64,000 nt of DNA from Manihot esculenta (taxonomy: Eukaryota > Streptophyta > Magnoliopsida > Malpighiales > Euphorbiaceae), in assembly GCF_001659605.2 (NCBI RefSeq), contig NC_035172.2, positions 21,621,973-21,685,972 on the forward strand, given 5' to 3'. The position numbers and the translations under genes are program-made. Shown here piece after piece: positions 20,856 through 32,322 of the stretch. Under the pieces are notes generated by a model. The model did no database searches and was not told the DNA's origin. It saw only the letters and a program-made list of their open reading frames with translations. Each line of letters begins with the position of its first letter. Position 1 is the first letter of the stretch.

Positions 20856-21255
20856 TGTTGTAAAATTAGTTCAGATTTCAAAAGATTTTATAGTCATTAA
20901 AGATTTTATATATGAGATTTTTTTACTGTTGCAGATTTGATATTTAAATTTAATATTAAATCTGACCGTTATAATTTTATTATCTCAAGATTTTATAACC
21001 ACTTACAACGATCATGTTTTTCACTATAAATAGCCTTCATCTTTACAAAGAAAAATAATCCCATTTTTTCACTTTATTCTTTCTCTTCTCTATATTTTCT
21101 GCTGGATTATAAATTAGAGATAAATCCTTGTTGTTCTGATCCTAAAAATTAAATTTCAGAAGAATCTGTTTAATTCTAGGGGATTACAAAATAAATCCTT
21201 AAGAACAGTGTACAACATGACTAAGATTTTATTATTTTATCCTATTTTTTCAACA
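20856..21255 (+). repeat. Copia-G 5' LTR
   Basis: Starts TGTTGTAAAATTAGTT, ends TTTTTTCAACA, 400 bp. A CACTATAAATAGCC box near 21032-21045 is the likely TATA element. It differs from the 3' LTR mainly by a shorter AAAGATTTTAT repeat block and scattered substitutions. Confidence 0.9.
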
Positions 21256-21284
21256 ATCTTAAGGATTTAAGAAACTTTAAATAA

Positions 21285-24200
21285 ATGAAACCAAACGTTG
21301 TCACTGCCTCTGTTTCTACACTGCCTGCTTCCAATGACATTATCACTGCCTCTACTTTTACTGTGCTTCCTGCCGCCACGCTTCCTACTGCTGCAAATGA
21401 TGGGTCTCTTCTGCTTGTTGTTCCATACACCAAACCTTTTCCTAACATCTCGAAATTTGAAATTTTTTCGCATCAGAATTTTAAAAGATGACAAGAGAGA
21501 ATTTTTTCAATACTTGACATGCATGGCGTTGCTTCAGCACTCACAGAATCAAGACCAGTACTTGCCGTTGATCCAAAGTTGCATGAAATTTGAGCCTATT
21601 CTAATAAGGTACTTAGGCATATAATTATCAGTGCTCTTTCTAACGATCTCTTTGATGTCTACTGTTCCTACAATGAAGCCAAGGAAATATAGGATTCAAT
21701 GAACCTGAAATATATTATTGAGGATGCTGGAAAATAAAAATTTGTAATTGGCAATTTTTATAAATGTGAAATAATTGAAGAAAAAATATCAAAATGCAAA
21801 TCAATGAGTACCATAAACTTCTAGAAGATCCTAGAGCAGAAAACATCACTCTACAAGATGAATTTGTGGCTGGACTACTGATAGAAAAATTATCAAATTC
21901 CTAGAGTGACTACAAGCAACAATTGAAACACAAACACAAGCAGTTGATACTGTCAGATCTCATCATCCATATCATCATTGCAGATGCAAACAAGAGGGGA
22001 ACTTAAAGTTGCAAAAGGTAAAGAGCTGGCTATAAGAGCAAATCTTGTATAAGGAAAAGTGCACAAATCATATAGCAGGTATTAAATTAAGAAACCTAAT
22101 TACAAGCCTAAGTTTAATAATCCCACCTTTAAAAAGAAAGGACATTATTTTGTATGTGATAAGGCAGGTCATCATGCATCTCAGTGTAGGAAAAGAGTGA
22201 TAAATGACAATCCTCCTAAACTAAAAGTGAATTTAGTTGAAAGAGATAACATTATTGCTGCGGTCATTTCTCAAACTTTTTTTGTAGCTAATGTGCAAGA
22301 ATGGGTAATAGAATCTAGTGCTACTAGATATATCTGTACAAATAGAAATGCATTTACCTCCTACACTACAGTGGGGGAAGAAGAAGAACATGTGTATTAA
22401 GGTGATTCTAGAACTGCAAGTGTCCTTGGTAAAAGGAAAGTTCTTCTCAAACTCACATTTGGCAAGACCTTGACACTTAATGAAGTACTTCAATATGAGA
22501 GCTAATTTAATTTCTGTAGCTCTATTAGGAAAGGCTGGGATTAAGGTGTCTTTTGAGTCAGACAAAATTATACTTAATAAAAATGATATTTTTATTGGAA
22601 AAGGTTATTGTAATCAGGGACTCTTTATTCTCAATATTTTTGCAATAACAAATGAAAATGTATATTCTTCTGCTTACTTGCTTGATTCTTTTGATTTATG
22701 GCATGCTAGATTAGGATATGTTAGTGCTTCTTACATTAAAAAATGCAACATCTTGGTATAATATCTGGCACTCATAATACATGTTTAAATAAATGTGAAA
22801 TTTGTGTAGAGTCTAAATCAACCAAAAAATCATGTTCAGCTACACATAGAGAATCTGAATTACTTAGTTTAATACACACAGACTTGGGAGATTTAAAATA
22901 AACTATGATTAGATATGGTAAAAAATATTATGTAACTTTTATTATGACTATTCTAGATATACTAAAGTATATTTGCTTAGAAACAAAGATGAAGCATTTG
23001 ATATGTTCCAATTATATAAAGTTGAAATAGAAAATCAATTAAATTGGAAAATAAAAAGGATTAAATCAGATAGAGGTGGAGAATATATCTTATTTAATGA
23101 CTTTTTGTGAAAAAGCAGGAATAATTCATGAATTTACTCCACCTTATTCACCTGAATCCAATGGAGTAGCCGAAAAAAAAATAGAACATTAAAAGAAATG
23201 ATAAATGCTTTATTAATAAGTTCATCCTCACCTAATAACCTTTGGAGGAAGCTTTATTATCTACTTATCATCTACAAAATAGGATACCCTATAAAAAAAC
23301 TGATAAAACACCCTATGAACTTTAAAAATGTTATACACTTAAAATATTTAAAAGTGTGGGAGTGTCTTGCTAAAGTAATTCTTTCTGATCCTAAAAAATG
23401 AAAAATAAGTTCAAAATATTTTAATTGCATGTTTATAGGTTATGTTGAATATAATACTGTATATAGATTTCTTGTTTTGAAAAGTGATGTACTTGATTGT
23501 AATATTATAATTGAGACAAAAAATGCCGAGTTTTTTGAACATATTTTTTCTTTAAAAGTTGAGAAAATTTTCCATGCACCTAATGAATATATTTATGAAA
23601 ATGATTTTGAAAATAATATAGAAGATTTAAGAAGAAGTAAAAGACAGAAAAAAAAAAAGATTTCTTTTGGAAATGATTTTTACACTTATCTTGTTGAAAA
23701 TGAACCTTTAAGTTTTTCTGAAACTATTAAATCTTTCGAAACTCCTTTTTGGAAAGAAGCAATTAAAACTGAAATTGATTCTATTACTCAAAATGGTACC
23801 TGGACTTTAGTAGACTTACCTCTATGAGCTAAACCTATTGGTTGTAAATGGATTTTTAAAAGGAAATATAATCCAGATGGGTCAATTAAAAAGTATAAAA
23901 CAAGACTAGTAGCAAAAGGGTTTTCTCAAAAATAAAATATAGATTATTTTGACACTTTTGCTCCTGTAGCTATTTTTTTTTTATTAGAGTATTAATCGCT
24001 TTAACTTCTATACATAAACTTATTATTTATCAAATGGATGTTCAAACAGTTTTTTTAAATGGAGACTTGGAAGAAGAAATTTATATGGTATAACCTGATT
24101 GTTGTATTGTTTCTGGTTAAGAAAATAAAGTTTGCAAACTTCTTAAATCCTTGTATGGTTTAAAAGAAGCCCCCAAACAGTGGCATGAGAAACTTGATCA

Positions 24201-25230
24201 AGTTTTGTTGAATGATGGTTTTACCTCTGTTAAAGTTGATAAGTGTGCATATACAAAACGTATAAATGATGAATCGGTGTTTATATGTGGATGATATGCT
24301 TATTTTTTGTACGAGTTATGATATAGTTTATAAAATCAAAAACTTTTCTTGCCTCTAAATTTGATATGAAAGATATGGGAGAGGCAAACGTGCTTTTGGG
24401 AGTTAGAATCATAAGGAAGAATGATAGTCTAATGCTATCACAAGAGCATTATGTTGAGAAGCTTCTAAGGAAGTTTGGACATTTCAATGTTAAATCAATG
24501 AGTACCCCTTATGATCCTAACTGTCAATTAAAGAAAAATAGAGGTGACTCTATTGCTCAATCTGAATATGCACAGATCATTGATAATCTGTTGCATTTAA
24601 TGAATTTTTTACGACCTGATATAGTTTATACTGTATGTAGATTGAGTAGGTATACACATAATCCCAATGACGATCATTAGGCTGCATTAGTTAGACTAAT
24701 GAAATATTTGAGAGGTACCATAGACTATGGTATCTTATATAGTGGATTTTCTGTTGTATTAGAAGGATACAGTGATGTTAACTGAATTTTAGATGAGATA
24801 AAATCCACTAGTGGTTATGTATTCACTGTAGGAGGTGGTGCAATTACATGAAAATCAACCAAACAAAATATCATTGCTAAATCCACTATAGAGTCAGAGT
24901 TTATTGCTCTGGAATTAGCTGGAACTGAAGCTGAGTGGCTAAGAAATTTCTTAGCAAATATTCCGTTAAGAATAAAACCAACACCATCTGTTTCAATGCG
25001 TTGTGATTGTCAAACGACAATAACTATTGCAAAGAATAAAACTTTCAATAGTAAGAATAGACATATTCGTCTGACATATAATGTTATTCCGTAGCTGCTA
25101 AAAGATGGAACTATTTCCATTGATTATGTGAAGTCAGAAGTAAATTTGGCGATCCTCTGACTAAACAAAGTAGGGAGAAAACTAATAGATGAAACATTGA
25201 GGGGAATGGGACTTAAGCCGATTTGAAATT
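21285..25230 (+). pseudogene. Copia-G gag-pol polyprotein remnant
   Basis: Blocks in order are as follows. Gag: FPNISKFEIFSHQNFKR, LDMHGVASALTESRP, ALSNDLFDVYCSYNEAK, DYKQQLKHKHKQLILSDL. Zinc knuckle: about 22135-22195. Protease: WVIESSATRYIC, where the usual DSGA is changed to ESSA. GAG-pre-integrase: LLDSFDLWHARLGYV. Integrase: [35 protein letters not shown]. Reverse transcriptase: [83 protein letters not shown]. RNase H: GYSDV, TSGYVFTVGGGA, AEWLRNFLAN. Numerous stops and frameshifts show it is dead. Confidence 0.9.
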
Positions 25231-25776
25231 AACAGTGATAAAAATCCAACCTTTGTGATTGGAGATCCGTGAAAAAGGTTCATATAGGTAATAACAAGTC
25301 ACTTGTTAGTTCTGCTAGCACTATTTGTCATTGTCCCTTCCTATAGTGTGAGAAGTACTAAACTGCATTAATGAGATGATAAGATGAAAGCTCTTAATGA
25401 TATTCATATCCCTTATGGATAGTGTATAAATTGCAGTATACACTTGATGATATCAATATATAAGTTTAGAGTGAGGCCGCTTCTATGAAATTGTGACATA
25501 ATCTCTAGAGCACTTATGAACTACCAGGTGCGCGCATGGCTTATTAGCACAAAACAGCGTTAACAACAAGATTTATGGAGTGTTATGAGATTGATGGGAT
25601 ATTAGCGTATAAAAAAGAGTTTTTGGTTCATAAAAATAAAAGTTTCAACAATTATTCTGTATATTAAGTCTTATTAATTTAGGTCTAGTTCATAGTCTAA
25701 AAGACATCAGATTCAAAATATATACACTAAATTTCTAAATCCAGCCATGGAAAATCTTTTGAAATATGTGGGTGAT

Positions 25777-26225
25777 TGTTGTAAAATTAGTTTAGATTTT
25801 AAAAGATTTTATGATTATTAAAGATTTTATGATCGTTGAAAATTTTATGGTCGTTAAAGATTTTTTAGTCATTAAAGATTTTATTTATGAAATTTTTTGA
25901 TTGTTGCAGGTTTGATATTTAAATATAATTTGACCGTTATGATTTTATTATCTCAAGATTTTTATAATCACTTATAATAATCATTTTTTCCACTATAAAT
26001 AGCATCCATCTTTACAAAGAAAAATAATCCCATTTTTCTACTTTATTCTTTCTCTTCTCTATATTTTCTGCTGAGTTATAAATTAGAGATAAATTCTTGT
26101 TGTCCTGATCCTAAAAATTAAATTCTAGAAGAATCTGTTTAATCCTGAGGGGATTACAAAATAAATTATTAAGGACAGTATACAACACGATTCAGGTTTT
26201 ATTATTTTATCCTATTTTTCCAACA
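25777..26225 (+). repeat. Copia-G 3' LTR with internal tandem expansion
   Basis: Starts TGTTGTAAAATTAG after a GTGGGTGAT purine-rich tract, ends TTCCAACA, 449 bp. Near 25800-25890 a word like TTAAAGATTTTATGGTCG is repeated about four times at roughly 24-bp spacing. The 5' LTR has only one to two units, which explains the length difference. Confidence 0.88.
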
Positions 26226-27048
26226 AGGAAGACGAAGGTGAAGCTTGTGTCGAAATTGAAGAAAGGAATGGGTCCCCAGGAGCTTTGTTAAACCATCAAC
26301 AAGTGGATCAGCACTGGTAATGAACTTAACAACTATAAAAATCACGCTTAACCTGCTCCCGGTTGAAATTGTAATCAAATTCAATATATTTTGTGCGTCC
26401 ATGGAAGACAAGAAAATGGTGCCAATATTATAAGACCACAAGGATGCAAAAAGACACTTATTGAAACCAAGCTGACTGAGAAGAGAACCCAACCACAACA
26501 AATTTTGCTATGACATTTTCTACAACCTTGTACTCAGATTCAATGGAGGACCTGACCACCATGCGTTGTTTTTTTTAGCACCAGAAAATTAAATTGAAAC
26601 CATGGTAGACCAGGTAATCTCTAGTTAATCGATGGTCATTTGGGCAACCAGCTCAGTCACTATCCGAGAACAGTAGAAGTTGAAGTAAGGAAGAGTTGAA
26701 AAGAAAGAGGCCAAGTGTGTGAGTGCCCCATAAATAGCATAGAACACGCTCCATGGGTTGCCAATGAATATCAGTAGGTTGATGCATAAATTGTGCTAGT
26801 TTGTTGACAATGAACGCAATGTATGGACGTGTTAATTTCAAACACTGAAGAGCACCAATAATTCGGGCCGTCCTTCTCAGGTTGTGGTGGTTGTTTCCCA
26901 TTGTTTTGAGGAAAAGGCTACTGGACTGATACTTGACTTGAATGTCTATGAAACAATGCAAGGGACCCATATCTCTCACTGGAAACACCTATTTAATAGA
27001 AATTAGAAACCAGTTAAGTTTCATTGAATCAGAACACATCAATAGTAT
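26226..27048 (-). pseudogene. Copia-D reverse transcriptase end and RNase H
   Basis: The minus-strand translation gives FPVRDMGPLHCFIDIQV (copia FPVRDMGPLHYFLGI), IIGALQCLKLTRPYIAFIVN, KLAQFMHQPTDIHWQ, LCYLWGTHTLGLFLF and LFSDSD (RNase H first Asp region). Further left come RTKYIEFDYNFNREQVK and WFNKAPGDPFLSS, the C-terminal RNase H tail. Stops interrupt it. The upstream codons continue across Gypsy-A at 53103. Confidence 0.85.
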
Positions 27049-27222
27049 TGTAGTACCCGGCTAGAGTCCGGCATCGGAATTCCTGTCGTCCGGTGGAATC
27101 CAGGATGTCGAAAGTCTCTAGAAGGGTAAGATTTATATTTTTCTACGTAATGTAGTAAGTTTTAGTTGAAAGTTAAATGAAAAGAGTGTTTGAAAGAAAA
27201 GAACCAAGGCAGAAAAGCTAGG

Positions 27223-27317
27223 TTCGACCGCCGAAGGTGACATTCGGCCGCCGAACTTGCATGGCTTTCGGTTTCACGATAGGCCGCCGAAGGTGGTCTG
27301 ACCAGCCACCTATAAAA
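27223..27317 (+). promoter_or_regulatory. Gypsy-A LTR promoter: GCCGCC palindromes upstream of TATA
   Basis: TTCGACCGCCGAA (27223-27235), TTCGGCCGCCGAA (27243-27255) and ATAGGCCGCCGAA (27276-27288) lie 23-88 bases before TATAAAA at 27311. GCCGCC is the core of the GCC box bound by plant ERF transcription factors. ERF control is an inference from that core and its promoter-proximal place. Confidence 0.6.
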
Positions 27318-28489
27318 GGCCCTCAGTCGGTTGAAAGGATAAGGATTGCCTCTTTCTTTCACTTTCTGAGGTGAGACTCTGTCTTCCTTAAGTTTGCTTC
27401 ATATTTTCATTAAATTTTGCAAAGATTTGATTGATTTTGATGCTTTTTTGAAGGTTTTGAGCTAAAAACACAAAGTTGTGAAGTTTGGAGAGTTTGAAGG
27501 AGAGTTGCTCCAAAACTCCACGTTAGGATCGTTCATCTTCTTGGTTTCAAGAGGTAAGTGAAGATCCTGAGTTTGTTTTCATGATTTATGGAGTTTTTAA
27601 GGTTTTGGGGAGAGTTGCATGATTAGGGTAAAAGAGAGGTTTTTTTTGATATTTTTGTGAGCAAAGCTTGTCTATGTGTTATATGTTTTGTGTTGTTGGG
27701 GTTTTAAGGTAGTTTCTGACCCCTTTGAGCATATACTTGGGTGTATGCCTGTTGAGGAGTTGAGGTGTTTGAGTTAGAGGAAGATTGGTGCATTTTGGCG
27801 AGAGGCAGAGCAAGTTTCTGCTTTGCTGATGAACTCAGGTTCGGCAGCCGAAGGAACATTCGGCCGCCGAACCCATGAGGAGGTGGCTTCGGCTGCCCAA
27901 GCTTACCCCCGAGCATTTGGACTTTCGGCTCTGGAGGGGAGTTTCGGCCGCCGAAGGGTAGAGACTTTCGTCTCTGGAGTGCCTTTCAGCCCCCGAAACT
28001 TGCCCCCGAAAGGGTTCGGCTGCCGAAAGTAGAGATTCGGCCGCCAAAGGTGCTTGAGTTTCGGCTCTGGAGAGGAATTTCGGCCGCCGAACCTGCTGCC
28101 GAAAGTGTCCTGTCCAGCTTTCCTTTGCATGCCTTGCATGGATGTTTGAGTGAGTGTAAGGGGATTCTTGGGGAGTTTAATAGAGTTGTTCATAAGCTAG
28201 TTTGGTCCCTCATTTGAGTCCATCTGTGTAGGCACAGACCAGAGGAACCAGAGAGAGCAGCACTGAGTACTGCTCCAGCGTTTACAGAGCCTGCAGAGTC
28301 AGTCCAGATAGCCAGAGGTGAGTGGAACTAAACTTAATACTCGTTTTAATTGAGACATTGAATGCTTTTAGCATATTTCATGCACCATGATATGCAATAG
28401 GTTGATTGCATTAGACTCTACAAAGATGTTGCATTGCATACTTATTTGTTGATGTGGGTGAATGCTGAATGATCCAATAGTTCCAGACA

Positions 28490-28685
28490 GGAAGTCCAGG
28501 ACCCCAGTCTACGGCCTGGCAGGTATAGAAAAGTCCAGGTGCCCAGTCTACGCCCTGGCAGGTATAGTAAAGACCAGGTGCCCAGTCTACGCCCTGGCAA
28601 ATGGTAAGTACAGGTGTTATATACACGTATACATATACAGTACAGGAAGACCAGGACCCCATTCTACGGCCTGGCACGGCACAGG
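28490..28685 (+). repeat. Tandem CCAGG...CCTGG hairpin units in the Gypsy-A LTR
   Basis: Three adjacent units of about 39 bp and a fourth displaced one read GTCCAGG(A/T)(C/G)CCCAGTCTACG(G/C)CCTGGCAGGTATAG. Each unit can pair CCAGG with CCTGG. The B LTRs and the terminal minus-strand LTR carry the same layout with AGCCTTTGACTACGC in the middle. Confidence 0.8.
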
Positions 28686-29288
28686 TACTGGGACTATGTG
28701 GTGACAGATTTACCCTTAATGTGAATTGTCTGTGATATGATGCATTCCATAAGATCATGTTTTAATGACTTGTTTTACTGTTCTACTCACTGGGCTATAG
28801 AGCTCATCCCACTCCCTTAACCCCAGTCTTGCAGATTCAGTGTACAGTGTACAGGGGAAGTCTAGCAGAGTACAGGAAGAGAGAAGAGTGTTGTAAGAGA
28901 ATATTGTGGACATGTAATATTAAAGAGATGTAACAGTTGTGTATAAAGTTAGAATTGTGTTTGACTTAGTTATGTTTGTGTTGTAAATCTTTTGTTTACA
29001 TGGTCTGTTTATATAACTGTTTTATAGAGTATGTGAAAAACCAGGCTTAACAGGTATGAATTAACCCATCTAGAGCAAGCTCTAGTCAGGGGTACAGAGT
29101 ATAGAGATAGTGCATGCACAGGTTAAGTCTTGGTCCAGAGAAAAGTTTTATTTTCACAGAAAATGTATGACCATGTATGAGATTTTACAAGTACTTAGAG
29201 AGTTTAGCAGGCTTGCTACGGGTTCTGGCGGCCTTAAGCCTATCTGAATCCTAGCGCCGGTGACGGTCCATTTGGAGTTGTTACAGAT

Positions 29289-29300
29289 TGGTATCAGAGC
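29289..29300 (+). other. Gypsy-A primer-binding site (initiator methionine tRNA)
   Basis: TGGTATCAGAGC starts three bases after the 5' LTR. It is complementary to the 3' end of plant initiator tRNA-Met, the usual primer for many plant LTR retrotransposons. Confidence 0.93.
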
Positions 29301-29494
29301 CCTAGGTTCACATGATCGGACCTATAGAGAGAGTGTCGGGCTCATAGAGGTTAGAGGAAGTCAAGCACAATAGGGAATCATGTCCACTAGGATAGGATAT
29401 TGAGTCCTGTCCATGATATGCATGTGCATTATTGAGATATATGAGTTAAATATATGTTGATATGCTATGTTATGTGTTGTTTTCCAGAGTTAAA

Positions 29495-32322
29495 ATGCGA
29501 GGAAGTCGTCGATCAGCTCGATTGACTGGAGTCCCACCAGATAGTGAGCGAACAGCTGCTCGTCCTCCTGCATTGCCAAGGGCAAGGTCTCAGAGATCTA
29601 GCAGGGAAGGCACGTCAATAGACCCTAGAAGGTCTGTAGACGAGAGCAGAAGAGGTACAGTGAGAGGAGGAAGATCAGAGGAAGTGAGGGAGGCTATGGA
29701 GATTGACCAATCTATAGATGGAAGCATGAGTGTAGGCAGATCTGAAGAAGGTATGGGAGAGCCGCAGGGAGGCGCTCAGACCTCAGGGTTTGGTTATCCA
29801 GCCTTTCCTCAGGACCCAGGGTATCCGATAGGAGGTATGTCAGAGTACTCTAGTTTTGTCCCATATCCTACTTACATGCCATATATGCCTTATCCTCATT
29901 ATTACCCACCATATCCTATGTATCCACCTTCACCTAGTCATCCAAGTGCAGCACACCCAAAGCTAAATGAACCAGTACCTCCACCACCACAACCAGAACC
30001 AGTAGCCCATGTTGTTGCAGCATAACAACCTAGCTCATCTGGGGGAAGTAAGGTGCAAATGACAGAGTACTTGAAATTGGATGCTCCTAAATTCAATCCA
30101 GGAGATGATCCATTTGAGTATCTTAGAACTGTGAAGATGATCACTGATGAGTTGGGAGCAGATGATAGCAGAGCCATAGAAATGGCAGGGTTTACACTTA
30201 AGTGTAAGAAAGCTCGAGAATGGTTCAAGAACTATATGGAGCCTAGGATGGACAGTATGTCATGGGGAGAGTTCGCCAATGAGTTTGCAGGGTGGGCTTT
30301 TCCTGATAGCTCCAGGGAGATGAAAGTAATAGAATTTGAGCAGTTGCGACAGACAGACGAGATGAGTGTTGACGAGTTTATAGATAAGTTCCTGGATTTG
30401 CTTCAGTACGTGGGTCAAGCCTATGATACTGATCAGAAGAAGGCAAGGAGATATACTATGAGATTGCATCCCAGGTATTCTTCCTTGATTCTTCCAGCAG
30501 AAAAGGAGAGTTTCCACACTATAGTGGACGCAGCCAGGAAAATGGAAGCAAGTGCCAATATTCAGAGACAGTCAAAGGCACAGGCTTCGGGTTCTAAGGC
30601 CCCCAATGTAGCAACTTCAGGCAGCAAAAGATGGGAAAAGGCAAAAGGAACAAAGAATAAGTTCTGGAGTAAAGTCAAGTCTGGTCTGGGAATAGGTAGT
30701 GGCTCAAGCTCTGGCGCAAGCAGTCCAGTATGTAGGAGATATGGGAGACCACACAAGGGAGCTTGTCAGTTGGGATCTTCAGCCTGTTATAAATGTGGAC
30801 AGGAAGGGCATTTTGCTCGGAAATGTCCTCGGGTGACTTTTGCACCATCCCAGCAGATGAGTTCAGGCAGTGTGGTACAGCCAGTAGTACAGCCAGCAGC
30901 TCCAGTCATGCCTCAGAGTAGTGGCAGAGGTAGAGGGAGAGGGGCAGCCTCTACTTCCGCAGCAGGTTCCCGAGGTGGAAATCCGGTAGCCCCAGCACGG
31001 ATTTTCACTGTGACACAGGAGGAGGCTAACACGTCGAACACAGTGGTGTCAGGTAATCTCATCATTGGGTGTTCAGATGTGTATGCTTTGATGGACCCTG
31101 GTGCGTCTCATTCCTTTATTGCTTCGAGAGCCATAGAGAGATTGGGTTTGATCATTTCTGAGTTAGAGTATCCTCTCTGGGTCAGTGGACCCAAGTGTGA
31201 CCCATCAGTGGCAGTGTCAGTCTGTCGTTTCAGTCCAGTGTTCATAGAGGGTAGATGCCTTCCAGCTGACCTTGTGGTTCTAGACTTGACAGATTTTGAT
31301 GTCATTCTAGGGATGGATTGGTTATCTGCAAATGGTGCGACCTTGGACTGTAGAAAGAAGGTAGTTAGTCTCAGAGACCAGGATGGGTCAGAGTGTGTCT
31401 TCAGAGGAGACAGGAGGGGTACACCCAGAGGTTTGATTTCAGCCCTTCAGGCTCGTCGTTTGCTTAGGAGGGGTTGTCAGGGGTTTCTAGCTCATGTGAG
31501 AGAGCTAGATAGTCAGGTTAGGGAACCAGCCACAGTACCCGTAGTTCGAGAATTTTTCGATGTGTTCCCAGGCGACTTACCAGGACTACCACCTGATAGG
31601 GAGATAGAGTTTGAAATAGAATTGCTGCCTGATACCAGACCTATCTCTATTCCTCCTTATAGGATGGCGCCAGCAGAGTTAAAAGAGTTGAAAGAATAGT
31701 TGCAGGATTTGGTAGATAAGGGTTTCATCCGCCCTAGTACCTCACCTTGGGGTGCTCCAGTGCTCTTTGTCAGAAAGAAGGATGGATCCCTCAGACTTTG
31801 TATCGACTACAGACAGTTGAACAAGGTCACTACCAAGAATAGGTATCCTTTACCGAGGATTGATGATCTATTCGACCAACTAGCTGGAGCAAGTTGTTTC
31901 TCTAAAATAGATCTGAGATCCGGGTATCATCAGTTGAAAGTCAGAGAGGCAGATGTGCCAAAGACAGCTTTCAGGACCAGATATGGGCATTATGAGTTCT
32001 TAGTGATGCCGTTCGGGTTGACTAATGCCCCTGCAGCATTCATGGATCTCATGAACAGAGTTTTCAGCGAGTATCTGGATCACTTTGTTATTGTTTTCAT
32101 TGACGATATCTTAGTATATTCCAGAGATGCAGAGGAGCATGCCCAGCATCTGAGGATGGTTCTGTAGACACTGAGAGAGCATGGTTTGTATGCCAAGTTC
32201 TCTAAGTGTGAGTTTTGGTTGAAGAGCATTTCCTTCTTGGGACATGTGGTATCAGCAGAAGGGATTGAGGTAGACCCCAAGAAGATAGAGGCTGTAGCTA
32301 ACTGGCCCAGACCCACTATAGT
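29495..32322 (+). pseudogene. Gypsy-A gag, protease and first part of reverse transcriptase
   Basis: ATG at 29495 opens MRGSRRSARLTG after a TTTTCCAG acceptor-like site. A Pro/Tyr-rich stretch follows, then the capsid (TEYLKLDAPKF, FTLKCKKAREWFKNYM, GWAFPDSSREMKVIEFEQLR). The zinc knuckle [14 protein letters not shown] is at about 30785-30826, and retropepsin is [12 protein letters not shown] (DPG rather than DSG, also in B) with VILGMDWL. Reverse transcriptase has [41 protein letters not shown] and the catalytic [10 protein letters not shown]. In-frame stops are TAA at 30023 and TAG at 31697 and 32165; no frameshift. Gypsy-B interrupts the frame at 32322 after [10 protein letters not shown]. 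Confidence 0.93.

Larger units (their letters stand above)
20856..26225 (+). mobile_element. Copia-G, full-length but degenerate Ty1/copia element
   Basis: The element starts TGTTGTAAAATTAG and ends CCAACA, with LTRs at 20856-21255 and 25777-26225. Flanks are AAGAA (20851-20855) and AGGAA (26226-26230), a TSD with one mismatch. The internal part encodes gag, protease, integrase, reverse transcriptase and RNase H in the copia order, but with many stops and frameshifts. No clear primer-binding site follows the 5' LTR. It sits inside Copia-D next to D's polypurine tract, in opposite orientation to D. Confidence 0.93.
27049..29285 (+). repeat. Gypsy-A 5' LTR
   Basis: 2237 bp, TGTAGTACCC to TTACA. 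Features in order are a GCCGCC palindrome trio (27223-27288), TATAAAA (27311-27317), and splice-donor-like AG|GTGAGA (GT at 27371) and AG|GTAAGT (27554). A second GCC-palindrome cluster (27838-28115), AG|GTGAGT (28318), CCAGG...CCTGG repeats (28490-28685), two TACAGAG-like units near 29092 and the GCGGCCTTAAGCC end block follow. Most of the LTR lies downstream of the TATA box, so R plus U5 is very long. Confidence 0.95.
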
